A DNA stretch of 41,763 nt. Origin: BJGN01 sp041159865 (lineage in GTDB: Bacteria; Bacteroidota; Bacteroidia; Chitinophagales; Saprospiraceae). Both the position numbers and the translations under genes were made by a program. The notes beneath the pieces were generated by a model. That model saw only the letters and a list, made by a program, of their open reading frames with translations. It ran no database searches and was not told the origin of the DNA. The stretch spans positions 1 to 41,763 of the forward strand of contig JBEAXK010000069.1 in assembly GCA_041159865.1 (NCBI GenBank), given 5' to 3'. Positions 35,874-41,763 of the stretch are shown here, in pieces; position 1 is the stretch's first letter; each line of letters opens with the position of its first letter.

Positions 35874-37538
35874 ATGCATTATTCTAAAGAAAGAGCCCAG
35901 GAATCCCGTGCCGCAGTTGAGCGGTTATACATAGCCATGCGCCATTTGTTTATCAGAGGTAGTTACAAACCTTTAGGCATGTCAGGTGAAGCCATGATTG
36001 AGGCTTTAATGGTTTTGCGACCTGAAATTTATGGTACCCTTTTTCATCCTGAACGTATAGAGTTAGACGGTTTGTTGTATGTTTTTCAGCGACTTCCCAA
36101 AGGTATCGAATCTTGTCGATTGATTCGTATGGTCAGTCGCGAAGGTTATGCAGAAGCTGGTTTTCCATCTTTAATTGCACCAAAGAGAAAAAGAAATGCC
36201 TATAGAATTGATGAGGAGCAGATGTTTATTGAAATGACAAGAGGGAGAAGTGATATTTATGATATCATGACTCATCTTACCTTTTTATACATAGAATCAG
36301 AAAAAATCAGGAAAAATAGTATTGATTTTAAGGGAGAAAAATCAAAAGAATGGTTGTTTTTGGAAAAATGGGTATTAGAAAAAAAAGATGAAAATCATGC
36401 TGACCTTCCAGTTGCATACACCCATCTCAGTACTATTTTAAGAAGAACCTATCAAGAAACTGTATCTGCCTGTCATAAATTTGAAGCAGATCAAAATTTA
36501 AATTCTTTATTTGAAATAGTTTATTGGATGGGGGCGCTTTCCATCAATGAATCCAAATTAAATATCGATAGAGAAATTAGTTTTTCGGTCGCGCTGAGAG
36601 AACACTTAGGTCATCATTTACATGGTGAATCCTGGGCTCAGAATATTAAAATTTTTCTGCAGAAAAATAATTTATTCAACCGGCCTATTCATTTGATTAG
36701 CGCAAATATGCATAGTGTAATGAATAGTTTATATGCTCAAAAAGCTTTAGCGGGTACCTTCGCTGAGGATACTACTCTAGAGGAGATAGCCAAAATATTG
36801 AGCATGGAGGAAAATGGGCATTTACGAAGGGCTGTTCAGGATTATGCTATGGAAAATGGTCTCTATCCGATTGAAGATATTTCGGGAACCAATATTCCTG
36901 TTCAAATAATAGATTTACATAAAATCAATTCCGATAAAACATCAAGTAAAAGTAAGCCATTGCTTTTAGTTATGGATTATGCTTTTGGGGAGCAGGCTTA
37001 CGAAACTTTCGATGAACTTTTCAGACCCTGGGGAGAAGATACTACCACCAAAAATCTATCCTTTGCCTCTATTTCTGTAATCGGGAAGGCAGGTATTTTA
37101 AAAGGGGAAAAAGGGGATATTATGATTCCTACCGCGCACGTTTTTGAAGGCACTGCCGATAATTATCCAGTGGATAATGACCTTTCTCCCGCCGATTTTG
37201 AAGGGAATGATCTGGGTGTTTATTACGGTCCCATGGTTACTGTCCTTGGAACCTCCCTTCAAAACAAAGATATTCTTAGTTATTTTTTACATTCTTCCTG
37301 GCATGCCATTGGTCTGGAAATGGAAGGAGCTCATTATCAAAAGGCTATTCAAGCAGCCTCAAAAATTAGGAACAATATACCCATTGATATTCCCACCCGA
37401 TATGTTTACTATGCATCAGATAATCCTTTGGAAACGGGCAGTACCCTGGCATCTGGGAGTCTCGGACTGGAAGGAGTTAAACCTACTTATTTGTGCACTA
37501 AAATTGTCTTGCAAAAGATATTTGATGCGCTGGAATAA
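35874..37538 (+). CDS. Conserved Bacteroidota protein (DUF6909-like) with nucleoside phosphorylase-like C-terminal part
   Basis: A 554-residue cytoplasmic protein. ATG 35874 is chosen, one base after the feoB stop; an upstream start at 35829 lies inside feoB. The N-terminal part (1-350) is helical and basic ('RAAVERLYIAMRHLFIRGSYKPLG') and not recognised beyond resembling proteins I recall as DUF6909. The C-terminal part (about 360-554) reads like the purine nucleoside phosphorylase/MTAN superfamily. 'SISVIGKAGILKGEKGDIMIPTA' (core 'GKAGILKGEKGDIMIPT') resembles the GSAGG...GD(I/V)V loop; 'GLEMEGAH' (480-487; E482, E484) resembles the substrate-binding VEMEA; and 'YYASDN' (D516) resembles the catalytic ISD aspartate. 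Enzymatic activity is unproven. The operon position suggests a link with iron, also unproven. Confidence 0.75.
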   Translation: MHYSKERAQESRAAVERLYIAMRHLFIRGSYKPLGMSGEAMIEALMVLRPEIYGTLFHPERIELDGLLYVFQRLPKGIESCRLIRMVSREGYAEAGFPSLIAPKRKRNAYRIDEEQMFIEMTRGRSDIYDIMTHLTFLYIESEKIRKNSIDFKGEKSKEWLFLEKWVLEKKDENHADLPVAYTHLSTILRRTYQETVSACHKFEADQNLNSLFEIVYWMGALSINESKLNIDREISFSVALREHLGHHLHGESWAQNIKIFLQKNNLFNRPIHLISANMHSVMNSLYAQKALAGTFAEDTTLEEIAKILSMEENGHLRRAVQDYAMENGLYPIEDISGTNIPVQIIDLHKINSDKTSSKSKPLLLVMDYAFGEQAYETFDELFRPWGEDTTTKNLSFASISVIGKAGILKGEKGDIMIPTAHVFEGTADNYPVDNDLSPADFEGNDLGVYYGPMVTVLGTSLQNKDILSYFLHSSWHAIGLEMEGAHYQKAIQAASKIRNNIPIDIPTRYVYYASDNPLETGSTLASGSLGLEGVKPTYLCTKIVLQKIFDALE

Positions 37539-37680
37539 ATAAGGCCAGATACTAAGAATCCTAATAATAGAAAATCTGAACAAAGACTTTGTTGAAATTG
37601 AAATGAATCAACTTGGCTAGTGGGTTGCAAGACTAGCAGCAATAGCCATGGTGATTATACTGCTAATATCCCTTCATTCT

Positions 37681-37696
37681 ATACCCTTTTGGGTAT
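37681..37696. repeat. Perfect inverted repeat ATACCC-TTTT-GGGTAT
   Basis: A 6-bp stem with a TTTT loop upstream of the first hip operator. It lacks a T tail, so a terminator role is doubtful; a protein-binding site is possible. Confidence 0.4.
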
Positions 37697-37713
37697 ATCT
37701 TAGTTTACAATGT

Positions 37714-37727
37714 CACACTATGATGTG
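37714..37727. promoter_or_regulatory. hip operator O1 (CACACTATGATGTG)
   Basis: First of three copies of a near-palindrome with consensus (T)CACATTATAATGTG(A). It differs from the perfect palindrome at two positions. Begins exactly 61 bp before O2. Confidence 0.75.
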
Positions 37728-37774
37728 ATTTTAAAACCTTTTAAGTATTCTAGTCCGATGATTTACTTAAATAT

Positions 37775-37788
37775 CATACTATAATGTG
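37775..37788. promoter_or_regulatory. hip operator O2 (CATACTATAATGTG)
   Basis: Second copy, 61 bp from O1 and 61 bp from O3, lying just upstream of the -33 element of the hip promoter. Confidence 0.75.
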
Positions 37789-37794
37789 GTTTTA

Positions 37795-37825
37795 TTGTTA
37801 ACTTCTATTTTAATTTGTATTTTTG
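37795..37825 (+). promoter_or_regulatory. hipBST promoter (TTG-N20-TATTTTTG)
   Basis: TTG at 37795-37797 and TATTTTTG at 37818-37825, 20 bases apart, match the Bacteroidota sigma-A consensus TTG/TAnnTTTG. The mRNA would start about 10-15 bases before the hipB ATG. Confidence 0.7.
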
Positions 37826-37835
37826 ACACGTAAAT

Positions 37836-37849
37836 CACATTATAATGTT
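37836..37849. promoter_or_regulatory. hip operator O3 (CACATTATAATGTT), overlaps hipB start codon
   Basis: Third copy, one mismatch from the perfect palindrome. The hipB ATG (37845-37847) lies inside it, so bound protein would cover the transcription start region and the start codon. Confidence 0.75.
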
Positions 37850-38054
37850 AGTTAAGGATTTTGGCGAAGCTATAAAAAACAGGCGCAAGGAATTGCATGT
37901 TACCCAACCTCACTTGGCTGAATTGTCGCAAATAAGTATTAACACCTTATACAAATTGGAGAAAGGGCGAGGTAATCCTTCTTTAGAAGTGATTCATAAA
38001 TTGGCAGAAGTGTTGGGAATGGAATGTGTCATTCAAGTAAAAAAGAAACCATAA
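37845..38054 (+). CDS. hipB: HipB-like XRE-family repressor/antitoxin component
   Basis: A 69-residue helix-turn-helix protein of the Cro/CI (XRE) type. The HTH spans about residues 18-55 ('VTQPHLAELSQISINTLYKLEKG' region; recognition helix around 'QISINTLYKLE'), with the usual 'NPSLEVIHKLAEVLGM' closing helices. It should bind the three upstream palindromes as a dimer and repress its own operon, as HipB proteins do in other bacteria. It is 4 bp from the next gene. In three-gene HipBST systems HipB is the DNA-binding part, while the small HipS is the main antitoxin. Confidence 0.92.
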   Translation: MLVKDFGEAIKNRRKELHVTQPHLAELSQISINTLYKLEKGRGNPSLEVIHKLAEVLGMECVIQVKKKP

Positions 38055-38058
38055 ATAA

Positions 38059-38388
38059 ATGCGAAAATTAGAAATATATCGTAACGGCATTTTCGCGGGA
38101 CTGCTCATCGAAGAAAATCGTAATCATTATATTTTCAGTTACGATGAGAAGTATTTTATAGATGACAACAAGCCAGCCATCAGCTTAACACTACCAAAAA
38201 TACAAATAGAATATAATAGTGAATGCTTATTTCCGCTTTTCTTCAATATGTTGAGTGAAGGGGTAAATAGAAAATTACAAAGTAAACATCTGAAAATTGA
38301 CGAGGATGATGATTTTGGATTACTGGCCGCCACTGCACAATGTGATACCATCGGGGCAATTACCGTGAAACCAATCATGACAACATGA
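38059..38388 (+). CDS. hipS: HipS-like antitoxin: stand-alone HipA N-terminal subdomain
   Basis: A 109-residue protein equal to the N-subdomain 1 ('couple_hipA') that is normally the first 100 residues of HipA. Visible marks are 'IYRNGIFAGLLIEE', 'YIFSYDEKYFIDD', 'AISLTLP', 'LFPLFFNMLSEGVNRKL' and 'DDDFGLLAATAQCDTIGAI'. As a separate gene it corresponds to HipS of the HipBST system of E. coli O127, where HipS neutralises the HipT kinase. Its stop codon overlaps the hipT start (ATGA at 38385-38388), so the two are translationally coupled. It is unlikely to be a sequencing frameshift: hipT has its own start and a complete kinase fold. Confidence 0.88.
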   Translation: MRKLEIYRNGIFAGLLIEENRNHYIFSYDEKYFIDDNKPAISLTLPKIQIEYNSECLFPLFFNMLSEGVNRKLQSKHLKIDEDDDFGLLAATAQCDTIGAITVKPIMTT

Positions 38389-39392
38389 ACCTAAAAGAAT
38401 TAAAATATTGTCCTGGAACATTGGCCGAAGGTTTCTCAACATATAGTCCAGGCTGCCTTCGTAACTTGTTCAACGGTAAAAAGGTCAACCATATTTTATC
38501 GTATGATCAGCCACAAATGAATGAAGAAGTAGCCGAACTCTTCATAGAAAATCGAAAACGAATCTCTATTTCGGGGGTAAAAGAAAAGTTAAGTTTCATA
38601 CTGGAAAAAAATGTATTGCGTTTAACCAAAGAAGGAGAGCAAGGAACATACATTCTAAAACCTATACCAAGGGACTTAAAAAAAGTAGATCAGGTACCTG
38701 CTAATGAACATTTGACCATGCAAATTGCTAAGCAGGTTTATGGCTTAAACACCGCAGAAAACGCCATCATATTTTTCCAAAATGGTTCTCCTGCATACAT
38801 CACCAAACGATTTGATATAAAAAAAGATGGCACCAAATGGGGTAAAGAGGATTTTGCCACTTTAGCAGGAAAAACAAATGACAATGCTGGACCAAATTTT
38901 AAATACGAATTCAGTTATGAGGAAGCTGGCATGTTGATTCAAAAATATGTTTCAGCCTGGCGCATAGAAATAGAAAAATATTTCTCCCTGGTACTGTTTA
39001 ATTTTCTGTTTTCAAATAGTGATGCGCACTTGAAAAATTTCTCGTTGTTGGAATCATCCAAAGGGGATTATCTGCTAAGCCCTATGTATGATTTATTGAA
39101 TACTAAAATGCATGTTGATGACTCAGATTTTGCATTAAACAAAGGATTATTTGCGGATAATTATAAAAGTGATCCATACAAAAAAAGTAATCATCCCAAT
39201 AAAAAAGACTTTGAGGAATTTGGGAGACGCATTGGTGTTTCAGAAAATAGAATTGAAAAATTAATGGCTCCATACCTGGAAAAGCAACCATTCGTGGAAG
39301 TATTCATTGGCCGTTCATTCTTAACTGATGCGAATAGGAAAGGCTATTTAATGATGTATCAAACCAAAAGAAATTACTTATTGGAAGAATAA
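38385..39392 (+). CDS. hipT: HipT-like serine/threonine kinase toxin
   Basis: A 335-residue HipA-family kinase lacking the N-terminal subdomain. The Gly-rich loop region has 'RISISGVKEKL': the Ser-Ile-Ser motif (S61, S63) that is the autophosphorylation site in known HipT proteins. K92 ('YILKPIP') fits the ATP lysine, 'HLTMQIAKQV' carries the next conserved helix, D213 in 'NSDAHLKN' is the catalytic Asp, and D236 in 'MYDLLNT' is the Mg-binding Asp. All kinase residues are present, so it should be active. The target is inferred: HipT of E. coli O127 phosphorylates tryptophanyl-tRNA synthetase, HipA phosphorylates GltX. Last gene of hipB-hipS-hipT. Confidence 0.92.
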   Translation: MNLKELKYCPGTLAEGFSTYSPGCLRNLFNGKKVNHILSYDQPQMNEEVAELFIENRKRISISGVKEKLSFILEKNVLRLTKEGEQGTYILKPIPRDLKKVDQVPANEHLTMQIAKQVYGLNTAENAIIFFQNGSPAYITKRFDIKKDGTKWGKEDFATLAGKTNDNAGPNFKYEFSYEEAGMLIQKYVSAWRIEIEKYFSLVLFNFLFSNSDAHLKNFSLLESSKGDYLLSPMYDLLNTKMHVDDSDFALNKGLFADNYKSDPYKKSNHPNKKDFEEFGRRIGVSENRIEKLMAPYLEKQPFVEVFIGRSFLTDANRKGYLMMYQTKRNYLLEE

Positions 39393-39435
39393 CACCATTC
39401 CCGATATTTCCAAAATGGAAAATAATATAAAGTAA

Positions 39436-39510
39436 GTTCGAATCTCAACACTTCAAAAAATTGTTAAACGTGGTTTTGGCGGACAATTAGCATTGTCTAT
39501 TAAAATTTAA
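39436..39510 (+). pseudogene. Possible fragment of an XRE-type antitoxin gene
   Basis: A 24-residue open piece ending in a natural stop and preceded by an in-frame stop. The peptide 'TLQKIVKRGFGGQLALSIKI' has the look of the last helix and beta tail of Bacteroidota helix-turn-helix antitoxins. Too short to be sure. Confidence 0.25.
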
Positions 39511-39717
39511 TTAGAGTAAAAACTGAAGAATAAATTTAAATACAATCCCTGGCAAAACCACATTTGGGTTCCTGCAATCTTAGAAGGTTGAAATCCTTTC
39601 TACGTATTTGGTAACTGAAATGAATAAATTTTGGATGGTATTGGGATTAAAAATTCGTTCGTCGATAATCAATGATTGGAATAATGCAAGAAGCTCGTAG
39701 GTTACACAACAGCTGTC

Positions 39718-39816
39718 ATGGATCTACACCAGTTCGTATCAAAATATCTACTGGAATTGCCCAAGAAAGAACAACTGGAAGCATTTATCCAAAAAGAATT
39801 GGAAAAATTGAAGTAG
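39718..39816 (+). CDS. Possible small amphipathic peptide or gene remnant
   Basis: Encodes 32 residues beginning 'MDLHQFVSKYLLELPKKEQL' and ending 'LEKLK': two amphipathic helices rich in Leu, Lys and Glu. The same frame stays open for 25 more codons after the TAG, so this may instead be the start of a broken longer gene. No family recognised. Confidence 0.25.
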   Translation: MDLHQFVSKYLLELPKKEQLEAFIQKELEKLK

Positions 39817-40069
39817 AAACAAATAAAAGCGATGGTTTTTGCCGTAGTAATTTCGGATGGAACTGCTTTTACAACAGTTAAAGAATATTGAGACAATGGA
39901 AATATCCATGCAAAAGGGAAAGCAGTATAGAAAGTGCTTTGGTTCAAAACATTGCCAATTTCATCTAAATTAAATTAATTTTGAGCCTATTACTGTTGGG
40001 TACACTTAAAGAATTAAATATCTTTATCACGAATGGATTAAATCCCAGGGTTTATTAAAAAAATAACCA

Positions 40070-41158
40070 ATGATGAAAAAAGCTTTCCTACTATTTGCAC
40101 TTACTATTTTGAGTATAAAAGGCATCGCTCAAGAAAAACTGGATTATGCCCGTACGTGGGTTTTTATGGTCGGGGTCTTAGAATGGGCAGATAGTAAAAC
40201 CTTTGCTCCGTTCGACAAAGAAGACAGGGTAGATGCTAAAATCATGAAATTCTTTGAAAAGCAAGGCGTTCCTGCCAACCAAATGCTTTATATAAAAGAT
40301 CAAGGTGCTACAACAAATACGGTCAGGGAGGCATTTGTAACTTTTTTGAAAAAAGCTAAGAAAGGGGATATTCTGTTTTTTTATTATTGCGGGCATGGTT
40401 ACAAAAACGATGCTGGAAAGGTCTGTTTTGCCAATTATAAAGGAGCAGATTGGACAACGGAGGAAATAGTTAAGACCGTAAACGAAAATTTTGCTGGAAA
40501 TACCGCATTGTTTACCGCCGATTGTTGTAATTCGGGTGGCTTGGCAAAAGAAGTTCAAAAATACAAATCCCGGAATTATGTTGCCATCAATTCTGTGGTG
40601 CCAACGGATGTTTCAACGGGAAACTGGACATTTTCAAATGCACTTCTATACGCACTCGAAGGTAGAAGTTTTGTTGACTCTGATAATAATAGAATGATTC
40701 AGCTCGGCGAACTATCTGAGTATATTGATACCGAAATGGCTATTGTGGAAGGACAAAAAGCATCCTATTTTGTTCCATCGAGTATGAAAAACTGGACTTT
40801 AAGTAACGGCGTTAAAGCCAAGAGTCATAGCAGCATAGGGGAGAGAGTAATGGTAGATTATGACGGAACAGAATGGCTCGGATTTATAGAAGGGGTAGAA
40901 ACCAATAAAAAGGTAAAGGTGAGATTTTACAGTTACACCAATAACGAAGTTGATATTGTTGAGCCTTCGAGAGTGAAACCCTTCAAATGTGCCAGTGATT
41001 TTCCTATTGGAACCTCGGTAAAAGTGTATAGCGCAAGTTACAAAAAATGGTATCCCGCTGTGGTTTTAAAGAAGTTTTCATGCCTGCATTTCATACATTA
41101 TTCAGAATATGGCAGCGAATGGGATGAATGGGTATCAGTTGCCAATATTAAAAAATGA
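40070..41158 (+). CDS. Secreted caspase-like (C14) protease with two Tudor/chromo-barrel-like domains
   Basis: A 362-residue protein with a Sec signal peptide (1-20, 'SIKGIAQ'). Residues 25-245 form a caspase/metacaspase-type domain: 'DAKIMKFFEKQGVPANQM' after the first strand, catalytic His in 'FYYCGHGY' (H108) and catalytic Cys in 'TADCCNSGG' (C152). The C-terminal 110 residues contain two small barrel repeats with Tudor/agenet or Tudor-knot features. The first is 'ERVMVDYDGTEWLGFIEGV...VKPF' (about 257-304). The second is 'SVKVYSASYKKWYPAVVLKK' followed by 'IHYSEYGSEWDEWVSVANIK' (about 315-360), with the W-Y-P-A-x-V and D-E-W-V marks. Substrate and trigger are unknown. It is a single gene followed by a terminator. 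Confidence 0.85.
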   Translation: MMKKAFLLFALTILSIKGIAQEKLDYARTWVFMVGVLEWADSKTFAPFDKEDRVDAKIMKFFEKQGVPANQMLYIKDQGATTNTVREAFVTFLKKAKKGDILFFYYCGHGYKNDAGKVCFANYKGADWTTEEIVKTVNENFAGNTALFTADCCNSGGLAKEVQKYKSRNYVAINSVVPTDVSTGNWTFSNALLYALEGRSFVDSDNNRMIQLGELSEYIDTEMAIVEGQKASYFVPSSMKNWTLSNGVKAKSHSSIGERVMVDYDGTEWLGFIEGVETNKKVKVRFYSYTNNEVDIVEPSRVKPFKCASDFPIGTSVKVYSASYKKWYPAVVLKKFSCLHFIHYSEYGSEWDEWVSVANIKK

Positions 41159-41288
41159 TAGGTCCTTACCAAGTTGTTACGCCCATGAGCGGAAGTACAA
41201 TGAAAACAGACTTAGTCCAAAGCAGAAACTGAAGTACCGCTAATTAAAAATGCATTATATACCCTTACTCCATTTAGAGAATGGCACC

Positions 41289-41323
41289 AAAAAAGGTATC
41301 TGATATTATCAGAAACCTTTTTT
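41289..41323. terminator. Bidirectional terminator hairpin
   Basis: AAAAAAGGT (41289-41297) pairs with ACCTTTTTT (41315-41323), and, after one A/A mismatch, TCTGA (41299-41303) pairs with TCAGA (41309-41313). It sits between the caspase gene (+) and the molybdenum hydroxylase gene (-), with A/T tails on both sides. Confidence 0.8.
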
Positions 41324-41365
41324 GGTTAGTTAAATAAAATTAAATTCTTTGCCTTTTACTGGAAA

Positions 41366-41763
41366 TTAGGTTAATTGAGTCGCGAATGGTTGGTGGTAAA
41401 AACGCTTTCCCGTCGCCTTATACAAGGCATTTGCCATCGCTCCAAAAATAGGTGGAAAAGGTGGTTCACCAAGACCTGTGGGGTCAACTTCGTTTTGAAC
41501 AAAATGAACATCTATTTTCCTGGGAGCCTCGTGGTGACGAATCATTCGGTAGGTATCGAAATTCTTTTGATCAGGGCGCCCATCCTTTAAGGTCAATTGA
41601 CCAAACAAAGCGTTTCCAATACCATCAATCGCCGCACCTTCCGCCATATTTTTCGCACCTTCAGGATTGACGACTACACCGCAATCTAAGGCAGATGTCA
41701 CTTGATCTACAATCACTTGTCCTTCTTTTACTTGTAAGTCAATCACCTGTGCAGCATAGGAAT
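41366..41763 (-). CDS. Molybdopterin-binding large subunit of a xanthine dehydrogenase/isoquinoline oxidoreductase-type enzyme, 3' part
   Basis: The frame runs open to the right edge of the window, so only the last 131 or so residues are seen; the GTG at 41746 is an internal valine. 'SALDCGVVVNPEGAKNMAEGAA' (core 'DCGVVVNPEGAKNM') and 'GIGNALFGQL' are typical of the molybdopterin-binding domain 2. 'DPTGLGEPPFPPIFGAMANAL' (core 'GLGEPPFPPIFGAM') holds the catalytic Glu of molybdenum hydroxylases. The 'PFPPIFGA' form is usual in isoquinoline 1-oxidoreductase beta-subunit (IorB) type proteins. It oxidises an aromatic or aldehyde substrate with electrons passing to a [2Fe-2S] subunit encoded elsewhere. 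Confidence 0.92.
   Translation of the reverse strand, partial: SYAAQVIDLQVKEGQVIVDQVTSALDCGVVVNPEGAKNMAEGAAIDGIGNALFGQLTLKDGRPDQKNFDTYRMIRHHEAPRKIDVHFVQNEVDPTGLGEPPFPPIFGAMANALYKATGKRFYHQPFATQLT

Larger units (their letters stand above)
37539..37844. other. Intergenic region carrying the hip operator array
   Basis: 306 bp with no credible gene. It contains an inverted repeat TGGCTA...TAGCCA (37614-37648), a perfect hairpin ATACCC-TTTT-GGGTAT (37681-37696), three spaced palindromic operator copies, the last running into the hipB start, and a promoter. No terminator for the FeoAB operon is obvious. Confidence 0.7.
39393..40069. other. Non-coding stretch with apparent gene fragments
   Basis: 677 bp between hipT and the caspase gene with no intact gene. 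Short open pieces look like remnants. 39436-39510 encodes 'ISTLQKIVKRGFGGQLALSI', like the end of an XRE-type antitoxin, but has a stop directly upstream. 39718-39816 encodes a 32-residue amphipathic peptide. A piece near 39880-39965 reads 'QLKNIETMEISMQKG' and, after one frame change, 'SSIESALVQNIANFI'. Longer computed frames here are not credible. Confidence 0.45.

Noticed and set aside
37714..37849. Regularly spaced repeats as a mini CRISPR array
   Set aside because: The repeats are only 14 bp, imperfect and palindromic, there are just three, no cas genes are near, and one overlaps a start codon beside a promoter: operators fit better.
38059..39392. hipS and hipT as one hipA gene broken by a frameshift
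   Set aside because: Both parts are complete domains, the junction is a clean ATGA overlap, and HipT has the SIS motif special to split systems.
39436..39444. GTTCGAATC, like a tRNA T-loop
   Set aside because: The flanking bases do not pair as a T stem and no acceptor, D or anticodon arm can be drawn upstream.
39672..39881. 69-codon frame after hipT
   Set aside because: No protein-like pattern; a different frame in the same place gives the more plausible amphipathic piece.
1..41763. Insertion sequences, prophage genes, rRNA or tRNA genes
   Set aside because: No transposase, integrase, phage structural gene or stable RNA was recognised on either strand.

Overview
The window looks like a chromosomal stretch from a Bacteroidota bacterium, most likely in or near the Saprospiraceae. 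The support is a type IX secretion C-terminal sorting domain behind a dockerin-like module (left edge), a gldA/gldF/gldG cluster, many Sec signal peptides ending in '...AQ' or '...GQ', low GC in most genes, TAnnTTTG-type promoter elements, and few strong Shine-Dalgarno sites. The family-level placement is inference from gene content; no marker gene was compared.

Left part (1-8.3 kb): the 3' end of a GC-richer type IX-secreted surface protein with a strong terminator. Next come an unusual membrane-bound regulator (signal peptide, propeller-like repeats, one transmembrane helix, half an AraC domain) and a secreted metzincin-type metalloprotease. A single-chain iron-sulfur L-serine dehydratase is divergent from a TauE/SafE transporter.

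Middle part (8.3-20.3 kb, minus strand): a probable operon of GH29 alpha-L-fucosidase, a secreted unknown protein, a c-type cytochrome DUF1549/DUF1553 protein and a Tat-exported DUF1501 protein. Upstream of it lie an HGSNAT-like membrane acyltransferase and the gliding ABC transporter cluster gldA - unknown - gldF - gldG - DUF4340.

20.4-33.3 kb: dipeptide epimerase, a small winged-helix protein, a secreted unknown protein, an S9 peptidase, an SRPBCC protein, a carboxymuconolactone decarboxylase-like protein next to a UvrD/PcrA helicase, and a minus-strand operon of a Tat-signal Gfo/Idh/MocA oxidoreductase, an M20 peptidase with an altered metal site, and a ceramidase-like protein.

33.4-37.5 kb: feoA-feoB and a third gene, one base after feoB, for a conserved Bacteroidota protein whose C-terminal part looks like a nucleoside phosphorylase. 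Perfect palindromes occupy the divergent promoter region.

37.5-41.2 kb is an accessory region. It holds a three-gene split-HipA toxin-antitoxin system (hipB-hipS-hipT), preceded by three copies of a palindromic operator spaced exactly 61 bp apart around a good Bacteroidota promoter. Then come about 680 bp of apparent gene debris and a secreted caspase-like protease with two C-terminal Tudor/chromo-barrel-like domains. The right edge holds the 3' end of a molybdenum hydroxylase large subunit. The best candidates for something new are the hip operator array, the caspase-Tudor protein, and the phosphorylase-like partner of FeoAB.
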